The notes beneath the pieces were generated by a model. The model worked only from the letters and a program-made list of their open reading frames with translations, had not been told where the DNA came from and made no database searches. The position numbers and the translations under genes were made by a program. Below are positions 7,527-17,780 of a stretch of DNA of 64,000 nt, in pieces. Each line of letters opens with the position of its first letter. The stretch's first letter is position 1. Source of the DNA: Marinobacter maritimus (GTDB taxonomy: Bacteria > Pseudomonadota > Gammaproteobacteria > Pseudomonadales > Oleiphilaceae); NCBI RefSeq assembly GCF_007671675.1, contig NZ_VCGW01000002.1, forward strand, positions 434,001 to 498,000. Reading direction: 5' to 3'.

Positions 7527-8552
7527 ATGAAACCAACTTCCAGACTCTTTTTTGCCATACCGGTGATCATAGCAGTTGCCATTGCACTTTGGCTGCTTGC
7601 CGACGGCGCCCGGGATCAACCTGTCTCCACCCGTAACTCTGATCGCCCTGCAAAGGCGGATGCGGTCGGCTTTTCATCAGTGCGCGAGCAATTGCCTTCA
7701 AAAATGGTAGTTGAATCGGCAGAGTTCACCATACCGGACCAGCCGCCAGCGTCTCTGGCTGGAACGTCAGAACCGGGTGGTTGGGCAAAAACAGACCGTT
7801 TTGGCAATCTTGTCCCTACGGGCGAGTTGCGGCAGCTGTTTGAATACTATCTGTCTGCGTTGGGAGAGGAAGCACTGCCGCAACTGGTAGTTCGAATCCG
7901 GCTTGCGCTCTCTGTTCTGGATGAGCCAGCACGAGGCCAGGCAATCGATACATTGGGCCGATATCTGGATTACAAACTGGCGCTCGCAGATCTGGAGGCA
8001 GCTTATGGAGATACAGGAGCCGGCGGCTCCGATGAGATTCAACGCCGCATGGCGGAAATTCAGGCCCTGCGAAGAACCTGGATGGACGCGGATACCGCTG
8101 AGGCCTTCTTTGCTGACGAGGAGGCGATAGATCATTATCAGCTCCAAAAACGTAACCTTGAAGAGGACGAGAGCCTGACTGAGCAAGAGAGAGAAGACGC
8201 TCTTGCCGAAGCGGAAATGGCTTTGCCAGAACCTGTGCGGCTGGCCCGTCAGGAGACCCGAAAGTTCTCACGCTACGAAGAGGCACGTGAAACACTGGCA
8301 AACGATCCGGAAGCGTTGCGCGCATGGCGGCAGGAGGAGTTTGGAGACCAGGCCGCGCAAAGACTGGAGGAGCTGGATGCAGAGCAGAAGGACTGGAAGC
8401 AGCGTTGGCAATCTTATGCAAAGGAGCGTGACGCGCTGAAGGCCTCCGGTCTGGCCGCGCCCGAGCGCGAGGAAGGTCTGGCCCGGCTGCGCGAGAAGTA
8501 CTTCAGTGAAACTGAACGTATTCGCGCTAAAGCGCTGGATTCCATTCAGTAA
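7527..8552 (+). CDS. lifO: Lipase secretion chaperone (Lif/LipB foldase)
   Basis: A 341-aa steric chaperone that folds secreted triacylglycerol lipases in the periplasm while anchored in the inner membrane. The anchor is the N-terminal hydrophobic segment at about 6-23 (LFFAIPVIIAVAIALWLL). The family signature RxxFDYxLSALGE is present as RQLFEYYLSALGE at 102-114. The rest is a long, highly charged helical domain, as in the structure of the Burkholderia foldase bound to its lipase. The ATG at 7527 puts the anchor at the N-terminus; the frame upstream lacks a plausible start. Usually the gene follows its lipase gene; here no lipase gene is adjacent or elsewhere in the window. Confidence 0.88.
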   Translation: MKPTSRLFFAIPVIIAVAIALWLLADGARDQPVSTRNSDRPAKADAVGFSSVREQLPSKMVVESAEFTIPDQPPASLAGTSEPGGWAKTDRFGNLVPTGELRQLFEYYLSALGEEALPQLVVRIRLALSVLDEPARGQAIDTLGRYLDYKLALADLEAAYGDTGAGGSDEIQRRMAEIQALRRTWMDADTAEAFFADEEAIDHYQLQKRNLEEDESLTEQEREDALAEAEMALPEPVRLARQETRKFSRYEEARETLANDPEALRAWRQEEFGDQAAQRLEELDAEQKDWKQRWQSYAKERDALKASGLAAPEREEGLARLREKYFSETERIRAKALDSIQ

Positions 8553-8634
8553 CAGGGGCATCGGAACAATCCCTGCTGTGGGCTTCTGGCGCCTTGCTAC
8601 TGCTCGGAATCTTTATCTGTATCCAGAAGCAGCC

Positions 8635-8663
8635 TGCAACCAGCGGTCCCGGCGGTGTATGAT
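8635..8663 (+). promoter_or_regulatory. Candidate sigma-70 promoter of hemB
   Basis: TGCAAC, a 17-bp spacer and TATGAT lie about 70 bp before the hemB start. The -10 is good and the -35 is weak. The 183-bp gap between the foldase gene and hemB otherwise holds nothing I recognise. Confidence 0.35.
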
Positions 8664-8693
8664 GGTGCAAGCGACGCAGCCACTGCGCCGTGA

Positions 8694-9752
<1,059 letters not shown>

Positions 9753-9817
9753 AACCGTTTACGGACTCGTCGCCGCCGGGGAATGGCCGGCGGTAAATCA
9801 GACAGGAACTGAAGGCC

Positions 9818-11959
9818 ATGACAACGGAAATCGCCAGGAATCTGACAGCGGAAGGGGAGCAGAGCATACCGGCTCCCATGGATCTCCCGCCGGTGGGTGA
9901 AGTGATCAATCTGGACGCCAGTGAAAACTACTTCAACCGTGAGCTAAGCCAACTCCAGTTCAATTACCGGGTATTGAAGCAGGCGCTTGATACCACCCAT
10001 CCTCTGATTAACCGGTTGATTTTCTGCTGTATCTTCAGCAGCAACATGGATGAGTTTTTTGAAATACGAGTGGCTGGTCTGCGCCAGCAAATCAAGTATG
10101 GCCGTGAGACCCTCGGTGCTGACGGCATAATGCCGGAACAGGCGTTGAGTGAGATCAGCCGTGTTGCCCATGAGTATATCGATGAGCAGTACGACATTCT
10201 GAACCATGTCCTGATTCCGGAGATGGAAAAAGAAAATATCCACTTCGTGCGCCGTCGGGAGTGGACGCAGGAGCAGGCGGCGTGGGTGCGCAACTATTTC
10301 GAAGAAGAGATTCTGCCGGTGGTGAGCCCGATCGGGCTGGATCCGTCACACCCGTTTCCGCGCCTGGTGAACAAAAGTCTTAACTTTATTGTTGAACTGG
10401 ACGGTAAGGATGCCTTTGGTCGCGAGACTGGCATGGCGATCGTGCCAGCCCCGCGCTCGTTGCCCCGGCTGGTGCGCCTGCCGGATGAAGTTTGCAATGG
10501 CGGGGAGAATCTGGTGTTCCTGTCGTCAATGATCCACGCGCACGCCGACGAGCTGTTTCCGGGCATGGAGGTCAAGGGTTGTTATCAGTTCCGCCTCACA
10601 CGCAATGCCGATCTGGAGCTGGAAGACGACCTTGAAGACCTGGCATCCGCACTTCGCGGCGAGCTGCTCAGCCGTCGCTTTGGTGACGGCGTGCGTCTGG
10701 AGGTGGCGGACAACTGCCCGCAGGAACTGGTGCAGTTTCTGCTGACGGAGTTTGGCCTTGGGCAGAGGGACCTGTATCAGGTAAACGGGCCGGTTAACCT
10801 GACGCGGCTTATGGCGGTTAACACGCTGGTAGACCGCTCGGATCTGTCGTATTCCAGCTTCTCGCCCACCATACCGAAGCAGATCCGTAGTAAGGAAACC
10901 CTGTTTGATGCCATTCGCAAGCGGCCAATCCTGCTGCACCATCCTTTTCAGAATTTTAGCCCGGTAGTCGATTTGCTGCGCCAGGCCGCGAAGGATCCGC
11001 AAGTTCTGGCGATCCGGCAGACGCTTTATCGTACCGGCGCCAATTCGGAGGTAGTTGAGGCCCTGGCAGACGCAGCAAGGCGCGGCAAAGAGGTCACAGT
11101 TGTTGTTGAACTGCGGGCAAGATTCAGCGAGGCGGAGAATCTGGAGCTGGCAAGCCGGCTGCAGGAAGCCGGCGTCATCGTGGTTTATGGCGTGGTGGGC
11201 TATAAAACCCACGCCAAGATGATCCTGATTGTGCGCCGCGAGGAAGGCCGCCTGCGCCGTTATGTTCACCTGGGAACCGGCAATTATCATGCGGTCAATG
11301 CGCGGCTTTATACCGATTACAGCTATATGACCTGTGACGAGTCTATCGGCGACGACGTTAACAAGCTGTTTCAGCAGTTAACCGGCATGGGCAAGGCGCT
11401 GAAGATCAAGAAGCTGTTCCATGCACCGTTTACGCTCCATAAGAGACTGCTCAGCCTCATCGACCGTGAAGCCGAACTGGGGGATAAAGGGCGCATTATT
11501 ATCAAGATCAATGCGTTAACCGAAATTCAGCTAATCAAGGCCCTGTACCGGGCGTCGCAAGCGGGCGTCGAAGTGGATCTGATTGTTCGCGGCATCTGCA
11601 GCATCAGGCCCGGGGTTCCCGGCCTTTCGGACAACATTAGGGTGCGATCCATCGTCGGGCGCTTCCTGGAGCACACCCGGGCCTACTATTTTGGCAATGA
11701 TGGCAACCCCGAAGTTTACTGCTCAAGCGCAGATTGCATGGAACGTAACCTGCTAAGCCGGGTTGAGACGGCGTTTCCAATTGAAGATCCGGAGCTTATA
11801 GAGCGCGTGCGCGAAGACCTGGATACGTACCTTGCCGATAATTGCCAGTCCTGGATGTTGCAGCCGGACGGTGGTTACATTCAAAATCAGCCCACTGAAG
11901 GCGAAGAACGTGTGGCATCGCAATTGGTATTGCTGGAACGCCTGACCGGCAAATCCTGA
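9818..11959 (+). CDS. ppk1: Polyphosphate kinase 1
   Basis: A 713-aa enzyme that reversibly makes polyphosphate from ATP. Domain order is the usual N-domain (NRELSQLQFNYRVL), head domain and two phospholipase-D-like C domains. The histidine expected to be phosphorylated is H465 in YKTHAKM, with a second conserved H484 in HLGTGNYH. Length is normal for the family. The ATG follows GACAGGAACTGAAGG. It lies downstream of hemB on the same strand and 22 bp upstream of a DUF945 gene, so the two may share a transcript. With the Pit permease at the left end, it forms part of phosphate storage. Confidence 0.97.
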   Translation: MTTEIARNLTAEGEQSIPAPMDLPPVGEVINLDASENYFNRELSQLQFNYRVLKQALDTTHPLINRLIFCCIFSSNMDEFFEIRVAGLRQQIKYGRETLGADGIMPEQALSEISRVAHEYIDEQYDILNHVLIPEMEKENIHFVRRREWTQEQAAWVRNYFEEEILPVVSPIGLDPSHPFPRLVNKSLNFIVELDGKDAFGRETGMAIVPAPRSLPRLVRLPDEVCNGGENLVFLSSMIHAHADELFPGMEVKGCYQFRLTRNADLELEDDLEDLASALRGELLSRRFGDGVRLEVADNCPQELVQFLLTEFGLGQRDLYQVNGPVNLTRLMAVNTLVDRSDLSYSSFSPTIPKQIRSKETLFDAIRKRPILLHHPFQNFSPVVDLLRQAAKDPQVLAIRQTLYRTGANSEVVEALADAARRGKEVTVVVELRARFSEAENLELASRLQEAGVIVVYGVVGYKTHAKMILIVRREEGRLRRYVHLGTGNYHAVNARLYTDYSYMTCDESIGDDVNKLFQQLTGMGKALKIKKLFHAPFTLHKRLLSLIDREAELGDKGRIIIKINALTEIQLIKALYRASQAGVEVDLIVRGICSIRPGVPGLSDNIRVRSIVGRFLEHTRAYYFGNDGNPEVYCSSADCMERNLLSRVETAFPIEDPELIERVREDLDTYLADNCQSWMLQPDGGYIQNQPTEGEERVASQLVLLERLTGKS

Positions 11960-11981
11960 CATTTTCAGACGGAGAGTATTC

Positions 11982-13268
11982 TTGAAAGCAAAGTGGATAA
12001 TTGCCGGCGCTGGTGTACTGGTTTTCGCCGGCGCAATGCCTTGGGCAGTGGGCTACGTTACCGAGCAGCAATGGCAAGAGGTTACTCGTGAACTGAATCA
12101 GGCGCAGCCATTCGTTCAGATGCAAACAGACCATTATGATCGTGGCTTTTTTGGGTCGGAGCTGGGAGGGGTTGTAACGGTTTTGAATCCTGAGAGCGGG
12201 GAGACTCGCCCGATTGCGTATCGTGCCAAAGTGACGCATGGCGTGACTGGCAGCTTTATCGATTTCAAGCCGGTTGAGGGTTGGGCGCCTGAAGGCGCTA
12301 ACTGGTTTCAGGAGCGCCCCAGGCTGACTCTGGAAACGCGACTTTGGGGTACGGCCGTGCTTGAGCTGGAAGCTCCGGCAATCGCGATCAATAATCCTGA
12401 AAGTGGCGATTCGCTCAGAACCAGCGGTGGCGTTGCGCGAATTGAAATCAGCGATGCCGGGTCTCAAGCCGAAGCGCTGGTCGTCTGGCCACAACTGAGT
12501 TTCTCTGGCCCCGATATGAGCATGCGTATTGATGATTTCCGGGTTGAGCACAAGATGACCCATCTGGAGGGAGATATCTGGACGGGAACTGCGGAAGCGT
12601 CGATGGCTTCTGTTGCATTGAAGTCTCCCGAAGCGCAGCCGCTAACGATAGAAGGTTTGCGGGCGCACAGTAGTGCCGAGGCAGATGCTGACGGGCAGCG
12701 TCTGAATTCCGGTTTATCAATTGAGGCTGGAAAAGTTCGCTATAAAGACCAGGCCTATGGCCCGCACAAAGTGGTATTCGCCCTTGAAAACCTGGATGTC
12801 GCAAGCTGGAGTGCGCTGACAACCAGCATGGCAGAGCTTCAGGGCATGGCCCTGGCACCTGATGCCGATAGCCAGGGAGCCTTTGAGCGGCAGATCGCGG
12901 CTATGGGTGCGGTGAATACGGCCGCACGCGATTTATCGGCTGCCGGGTTTTCAGTCGGACTCCCGGAGTTGGTACTGGATACGCCTGAAGGCAAGGTCAC
13001 GGGCAACCTGATGATCACCCATCCCGAGCTGTCGGCAGATCAGAAAGCAGAAATGCTCATGGTGATGCAGCAGTTAACCGGAGAAATGAATCTGAGCGTG
13101 CCCTTGGTACTCGCAGAAAATTACCCCGCAGTCAGAATGCAGCTTGCGCCTCTGATCAAACAGGGATTTCTGGTGCCGGAGGGAGACAGGCTGGTGCTGG
13201 CCGCAAGGCTGAACGACATGGTTGTTGATGTTAACGGTCAGGAAATTCCGTTGCCGCCTCTGTTTTAG
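11982..13268 (+). CDS. DUF945 (YdgA-like) envelope protein
   Basis: A 428-aa protein with an N-terminal hydrophobic segment (about 5-25, a signal anchor) followed by a large beta-rich domain typical of DUF945, including DHYDRGFFGSELGG and a C-terminal LVLAARLNDMVVDVNGQEIPLPPLF. E. coli YdgA/YihF relatives are periplasmic or membrane associated and of unclear role. The start is TTG at 11982, chosen because GGAGAG lies 6 nt upstream and no ATG exists near the signal segment. It follows ppk1 by 22 bp. It ends just before a bidirectional terminator. Confidence 0.8.
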   Translation: MKAKWIIAGAGVLVFAGAMPWAVGYVTEQQWQEVTRELNQAQPFVQMQTDHYDRGFFGSELGGVVTVLNPESGETRPIAYRAKVTHGVTGSFIDFKPVEGWAPEGANWFQERPRLTLETRLWGTAVLELEAPAIAINNPESGDSLRTSGGVARIEISDAGSQAEALVVWPQLSFSGPDMSMRIDDFRVEHKMTHLEGDIWTGTAEASMASVALKSPEAQPLTIEGLRAHSSAEADADGQRLNSGLSIEAGKVRYKDQAYGPHKVVFALENLDVASWSALTTSMAELQGMALAPDADSQGAFERQIAAMGAVNTAARDLSAAGFSVGLPELVLDTPEGKVTGNLMITHPELSADQKAEMLMVMQQLTGEMNLSVPLVLAENYPAVRMQLAPLIKQGFLVPEGDRLVLAARLNDMVVDVNGQEIPLPPLF

Positions 13269-13280
13269 TGTCCTCGCAAT

Positions 13281-13306
13281 AAAAAAGCCCCGACCGGGGC
13301 TTTTTT
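13281..13306. terminator. Bidirectional intrinsic terminator
   Basis: AAAAAAGCCCCG-AC-CGGGGCTTTTTT gives a GC stem with a T-run on either strand. It lies between the convergent DUF945 and coaD genes and can end both transcripts. Confidence 0.92.
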
Positions 13307-13322
13307 ATTATCGGCGGGCGTT

Positions 13323-13835
<513 letters not shown>

Positions 13836-13850
13836 TTATCAGCATTTCGG

Positions 13851-15443
13851 CTATTTCTGTAGACGCTGTGCCAAGCGGGTGCTGTTTCTTGCAGCCAACG
13901 CGTACACCGATAACTGTGGATTGGCGCCGATGCTGGTCGGGAACACGGAAGCGTCATGCACACTGAGGTTGCTGACGTGGTGATGCTCGCCAAACCCGTT
14001 GACCACCGATTCTTCCGGGTTGCTTCCCATTCCGCAGCCACCCATTTGGTGCGCGGTGAACAGGCGAACCCGGTGAGGCTCCATGGATAAGCCGTCAATA
14101 GCAGCTTTGGCGTCGGCCCAGCTGGAATACCAGTCGGAGTCCAGGTGCATCAGACGCACCCGGTCGGCGCCAGCCGCAAACTGGATTTCGGCCATGGTAT
14201 AAAAGGCATTGCGGATGCCCTTCCAGAGGTAATCGGTGATCGGATAATCCAGTACCGGACTGCCATCATCACGAAGCGATACAGTGCCGCCAGGACTGTC
14301 CTCGTGAAAGCCGTCCCGCAAAAGTGCGATAACAGACTGCATCCAGGGCAGGCGCGCCAGATTTTTAGCCTGTGTATCGCCGTGGCCCGGGACAACGCCC
14401 GCAGACATGGCCGGATGCAGTGGTGGCACTTCAAGTTTGTAACCTACATCGCCATCCACGCCGTTGCTGAAATTGAATTCGTCGGAATAGACAGACTGTG
14501 GCGCGCCGTAAAACGGATCTACCAACTTGGGCATTTGTGCAACGCTGGCGTTAACCGGGTGAATAAATGATCGCTTGCCAACGCGCCCATAAGGGTCGGG
14601 CAGCTCAGAGCGCAGCAGCAAGCCAGGTGAACCTATAGCGCTTGCTGCGACCACAAAGTGCCGGGCTTTCAGCGTTACCGTGATGCCCGACGGAGTAATG
14701 CCATCACTGGCCATGGCGCTGGCCTTCAGAGAGTCGATGCGATCCTGGTTCATTACGAGGCGTTCGGCACGCAAGCCATGGAACAAACGGGCGTTATGGT
14801 CCAGCGCGCCGGGAATCGTGGTCATCAACGCGCCTTGCTTGGCGTTCGTTGGGCAACCTACGCCGCAGTATCCAAGGTTCCAGCAACCTTTTACATTACG
14901 CGGGATAATCTGCCAGCTGTAGCCCAGCTTTTCGCAGCCTTGGCGCAAGATGTCGTTATTGAGGTTCGGGTCCACCTCCCAGGGCGACATGGAATGGCGC
15001 GCTTCCCGACCATCGAACCAGGGCGCCATGGCGTCCGGGCTCAGTGCATCGAGGCCAAAGCGTTTGCTCCAGTAATTGAGAGTTGCGTCTGGCGTGCGGA
15101 AGCTACTGGTCCAGTTGACTGTGGTTGAGCCACCCACACATCGGCCCTGCAGAATGGCAATGGAGCCATCTTTGGTGGTGCGGCTCATACCTTCCTGATA
15201 CAGATTTGCGTAGGACGTAAGCTCGTCCATTTTGAAGTCTTTCTGATAATACAGCCTGCCTTCTTCCACCAGGATAACCGAAAGGCCGCTTTTGGAGAGA
15301 ATTTCAGCCGTGGTGCCTCCACCGGCGCCGGTGCCGACGATAACGACATCAGCTTCTACAGTCTGGTTTTCGGTAAGAGTGGCGCCGTCGGTGACTTTCC
15401 AGCCGGATTCCAGGCCTTGGGCAATACGATCGGTGAACGACAT
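13851..15443 (-). CDS. GMC-family FAD-dependent oxidoreductase (probable alcohol dehydrogenase)
   Basis: A 530-aa flavoprotein with the FAD-binding GTGAGGG at 37-43, a GRCVGGSTTVNW segment (FAD/substrate region) and the C-terminal active-site part HQMGGCGMG...NPQLSVYALAAR. GMC enzymes oxidise alcohols, sugars or choline; this one resembles the long-chain alcohol oxidase/dehydrogenase branch more than choline dehydrogenase. It has no signal peptide. The gene just upstream encodes a Tat-signal small protein, and one further upstream an aldehyde dehydrogenase, on the same strand with 10-60 bp gaps, which suggests alcohol to aldehyde to acid. The ribosome binding site is weak. Substrate is inferred. 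Confidence 0.85.
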   Translation of the reverse strand: MSFTDRIAQGLESGWKVTDGATLTENQTVEADVVIVGTGAGGGTTAEILSKSGLSVILVEEGRLYYQKDFKMDELTSYANLYQEGMSRTTKDGSIAILQGRCVGGSTTVNWTSSFRTPDATLNYWSKRFGLDALSPDAMAPWFDGREARHSMSPWEVDPNLNNDILRQGCEKLGYSWQIIPRNVKGCWNLGYCGVGCPTNAKQGALMTTIPGALDHNARLFHGLRAERLVMNQDRIDSLKASAMASDGITPSGITVTLKARHFVVAASAIGSPGLLLRSELPDPYGRVGKRSFIHPVNASVAQMPKLVDPFYGAPQSVYSDEFNFSNGVDGDVGYKLEVPPLHPAMSAGVVPGHGDTQAKNLARLPWMQSVIALLRDGFHEDSPGGTVSLRDDGSPVLDYPITDYLWKGIRNAFYTMAEIQFAAGADRVRLMHLDSDWYSSWADAKAAIDGLSMEPHRVRLFTAHQMGGCGMGSNPEESVVNGFGEHHHVSNLSVHDASVFPTSIGANPQLSVYALAARNSTRLAQRLQK

Positions 15444-15499
15444 GGTTGGTGGATCCCTAATTTAGACTAAAACAGCAAGCTAAAGCAGCAGGCTGAAGT

Positions 15500-16135
15500 T
15501 CACACGTTGCGGAATTGTGGCAGGACTTGCACTGCCCACTCAGGCGGCCCGGGATAACCGGAAAGGTCCCAGTTCTCCTGGTAGCCGTAAAATGCCACGT
15601 TGCTGATTTTGGTGAGCGCCATATAGCCGTTATTGAACAACCCGATGCTGCTCGAGCGCCAGCGTTCCAGAAACGCGTCGGCCTGCTCTGTGGTGACATT
15701 GCGCCAGGAAGGCCAGACTCGGGCAATGGTCACCCGGGTGAGACCGAAGTTGAGCAGGTCGAAGAGTTGCCGCAGCTCTTTCTGGTTGGCTGGCCCGAAT
15801 TTGTGGATGCCGGCGTCAATGCGCTCGATCGTTCCTGCAACAGTCATGCGTTTGGCGTTGGGTTGTTCCGGAAGTGCAGAGCCAAGAATGGCAGGAAGCA
15901 GAGCTTCAAACAGTTCGATATCCCCGGTTGTCAAAAACTGGAACTGGTAGCGGGCATCCATGCGTGTTTCAACGGCGCCGAGCCTGTCGGCCGGTGCTGT
16001 CGCGCAGCCACTCAGGCCGGCGGTTACACTGACAGTGCCCAGAAACAGGGCGCCACCCAGACCGGTGCGCAGAAAGCTGCGCCGGTTCAGGGATACAGAG
16101 TCCAATCCTTCGGATGGGCTAAGGTGGTTTGGCAT
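15500..16135 (-). CDS. Tat-exported lipoprotein, gluconate-dehydrogenase small-subunit-like
   Basis: A 211-aa protein with a twin-arginine signal (LNRRSFLRTGLGGA, about 16-29) followed by a lipobox-like LSGC (Cys near residue 45), so it should be Tat exported and perhaps lipid anchored. The mature part (about 165 aa, helical, with FQFLTTGDIELFEALLPAIL) resembles small subunits (gluconate 2-dehydrogenase subunit 3 type) that accompany FAD oxidoreductases and carry them across the membrane. The GMC gene follows. The ATG at 16135 lies 12 nt past the stop of the aldehyde dehydrogenase gene; a TTG at 16150 overlapping that stop is possible but less likely. Confidence 0.72.
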   Translation of the reverse strand: MPNHLSPSEGLDSVSLNRRSFLRTGLGGALFLGTVSVTAGLSGCATAPADRLGAVETRMDARYQFQFLTTGDIELFEALLPAILGSALPEQPNAKRMTVAGTIERIDAGIHKFGPANQKELRQLFDLLNFGLTRVTIARVWPSWRNVTTEQADAFLERWRSSSIGLFNNGYMALTKISNVAFYGYQENWDLSGYPGPPEWAVQVLPQFRNV

Positions 16136-16146
16136 AGATGGCTCGC

Positions 16147-17592
16147 TCAACGGATAAAGAACTTGTAAACCATTTTGTGGAAGGATGTTCCGTAAGGAGG
16201 GTAGACAAACTTTCCACTGTTGAATTTCTGCTTGGAAAAAATGGCGCGCTGGTGCGAAAAAGTCAGGAAGCCTTCTTTGCCATGATAGTGACCCATGCCT
16301 GAGTCGCCTACACCACCGAAAGGCAGATCGTCCTGAGCGACGTGCATCAGAGAATCATTAATGCACATGCCACCGGAGAGCGTGTTGTCGATGACCTGAT
16401 GCTGCTGGTCGCGATCGTAGCCGAAAAAGTACAAAGCCAGCGGTCGCGGTCGATCATTGATGTATTGAATGGCCTCATCGAGATTGCTATAGCTCACGAT
16501 CGGAAGGATAGGGCCGAAGATTTCATCCTGCATGAGTTTCATGTCCGGCGTGGTTTTCAGTACCAGTGTTACCGGGATCTTGTGGGTGCCGTCGCCCATG
16601 TTTTCATGTGCCGGGTTCATCTCGATCAGCTCGGCACCCTTGGCTCTGGCATCCTCCAGGTAGCCTTGCAAGCGCTTGTACTGGCGCTCATTGACAATAG
16701 CCGTGTAGTCGTCGTTATCGCGCAACGACGGGTACATTTCCGAAAACTGGGTGCGGAACTCGTCTACGAACGCCTGTGTGCGGTCATTAGGGCAGAGTAC
16801 GTAGTCTGGCGCTACGCAGGTCTGGCCGGCGTTGAATGCCTTCCCGAAAGCGATGCGTTGAGCGGCATCTTCCAAAGGTACGTCCGGGGAAACAACAGCC
16901 GGTGATTTGCCGCCGAGCTCCAGTGTAACCGGTGTCAGATTTTCGGAAGCGGCACGCATTACCAGTTTGCCAACGGACGTGGAGCCGGTAAACAGCATGT
17001 GGTCGAACGGTCGCGCTGAAAAATCTGCGGCAACATCTGCTTCACCATTGATGACAGCCACCAGATCTTCCGGGAAGGTCGCCTCTATAAGCTCTTTGAA
17101 CAAAGCTGAAGTGTGAGGCGTGAATTCGGACATCTTGATCATCGTGCGATTACCCGCCGAAAGCGAGGCAATCAGTGGCCCGACTGCGAGGTATAGCGGG
17201 TAGTTCCACGGCACAATAATGCCCACAACACCTTTCGGCTGGTAGCAGACCCTGTTGCTGGCGGGCTGGAACAATATGGATACGTGACGGCGCGAAGGTT
17301 TCATCCAGCCTTCAAGGTTTTTCAGGGTGTAGTTGATCCCCTGGATGGACGGCATCACTTCGGCAATCAGGGACTCGTCCCTCGATCGGCATGAGAAATC
17401 CCGGTCAATAGCATCAAGAAGGCGGTCCTGATAAGTCAGCAAGGCCTGCTTGAGGCGCTTCAGGTTGTCCTGGCGCTCGCTCAGCGACGGTGTGGGATTA
17501 TCGTGAAATGCATTTTTCTGATCTTTGAACACCTGATGAGTATGTTGAATATGGTCTTTGCTCTCAGTGAGCTGAACAACGCTTGCACCCAT
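16147..17592 (-). CDS. Aldehyde dehydrogenase, coniferyl aldehyde dehydrogenase type
   Basis: A 481-aa NAD(P)-dependent aldehyde dehydrogenase. The nucleophile is C259 (NAGQTCVAP) and the general base E225 (TLELGGKSP); GSTSVGK is the nucleotide-binding turn and PWNYPLYL the conserved N-terminal strand. It resembles the coniferyl-aldehyde/fatty-aldehyde class 3 branch, which ends in a hydrophobic or basic tail (here FHKMVYKFFIR) that may touch the membrane. The ATG at 17592 has AGGAGG upstream, so the longer frame is rejected. It is first in the operon with the Tat protein and GMC oxidoreductase, and divergent from a TetR gene. Confidence 0.9.
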   Translation of the reverse strand: MGASVVQLTESKDHIQHTHQVFKDQKNAFHDNPTPSLSERQDNLKRLKQALLTYQDRLLDAIDRDFSCRSRDESLIAEVMPSIQGINYTLKNLEGWMKPSRRHVSILFQPASNRVCYQPKGVVGIIVPWNYPLYLAVGPLIASLSAGNRTMIKMSEFTPHTSALFKELIEATFPEDLVAVINGEADVAADFSARPFDHMLFTGSTSVGKLVMRAASENLTPVTLELGGKSPAVVSPDVPLEDAAQRIAFGKAFNAGQTCVAPDYVLCPNDRTQAFVDEFRTQFSEMYPSLRDNDDYTAIVNERQYKRLQGYLEDARAKGAELIEMNPAHENMGDGTHKIPVTLVLKTTPDMKLMQDEIFGPILPIVSYSNLDEAIQYINDRPRPLALYFFGYDRDQQHQVIDNTLSGGMCINDSLMHVAQDDLPFGGVGDSGMGHYHGKEGFLTFSHQRAIFSKQKFNSGKFVYPPYGTSFHKMVYKFFIR

Positions 17593-17693
17593 GATGTCCT
17601 CCTGTCGGAGCCGTCGCTTTGCGGCGGCGACCTGTTGTTTTGTGTCGGCGTGTGGTGGTGAAAAAACGCTCAATTTGCACTGAGGAGTATTAT

Positions 17694-17709
17694 TAGAGTA
17701 TATACTCTA
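17694..17709. promoter_or_regulatory. Perfect 16-bp palindrome, candidate TetR operator
   Basis: TAGAGTATATACTCTA is a perfect inverted repeat between the divergent aldehyde dehydrogenase and tetR genes. Further GAGTA/GGAGT pieces flank it (17685-17716), hinting at a wider site. The position suits control of both directions by the adjacent TetR protein; binding is inferred. Confidence 0.65.
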
Positions 17710-17780
17710 GGGAGTCAAGCGGAGCCCAATGGCGAATCAGGCCATCTGTGAGCTGTAAAACAACGATTACTGATGAGCTT

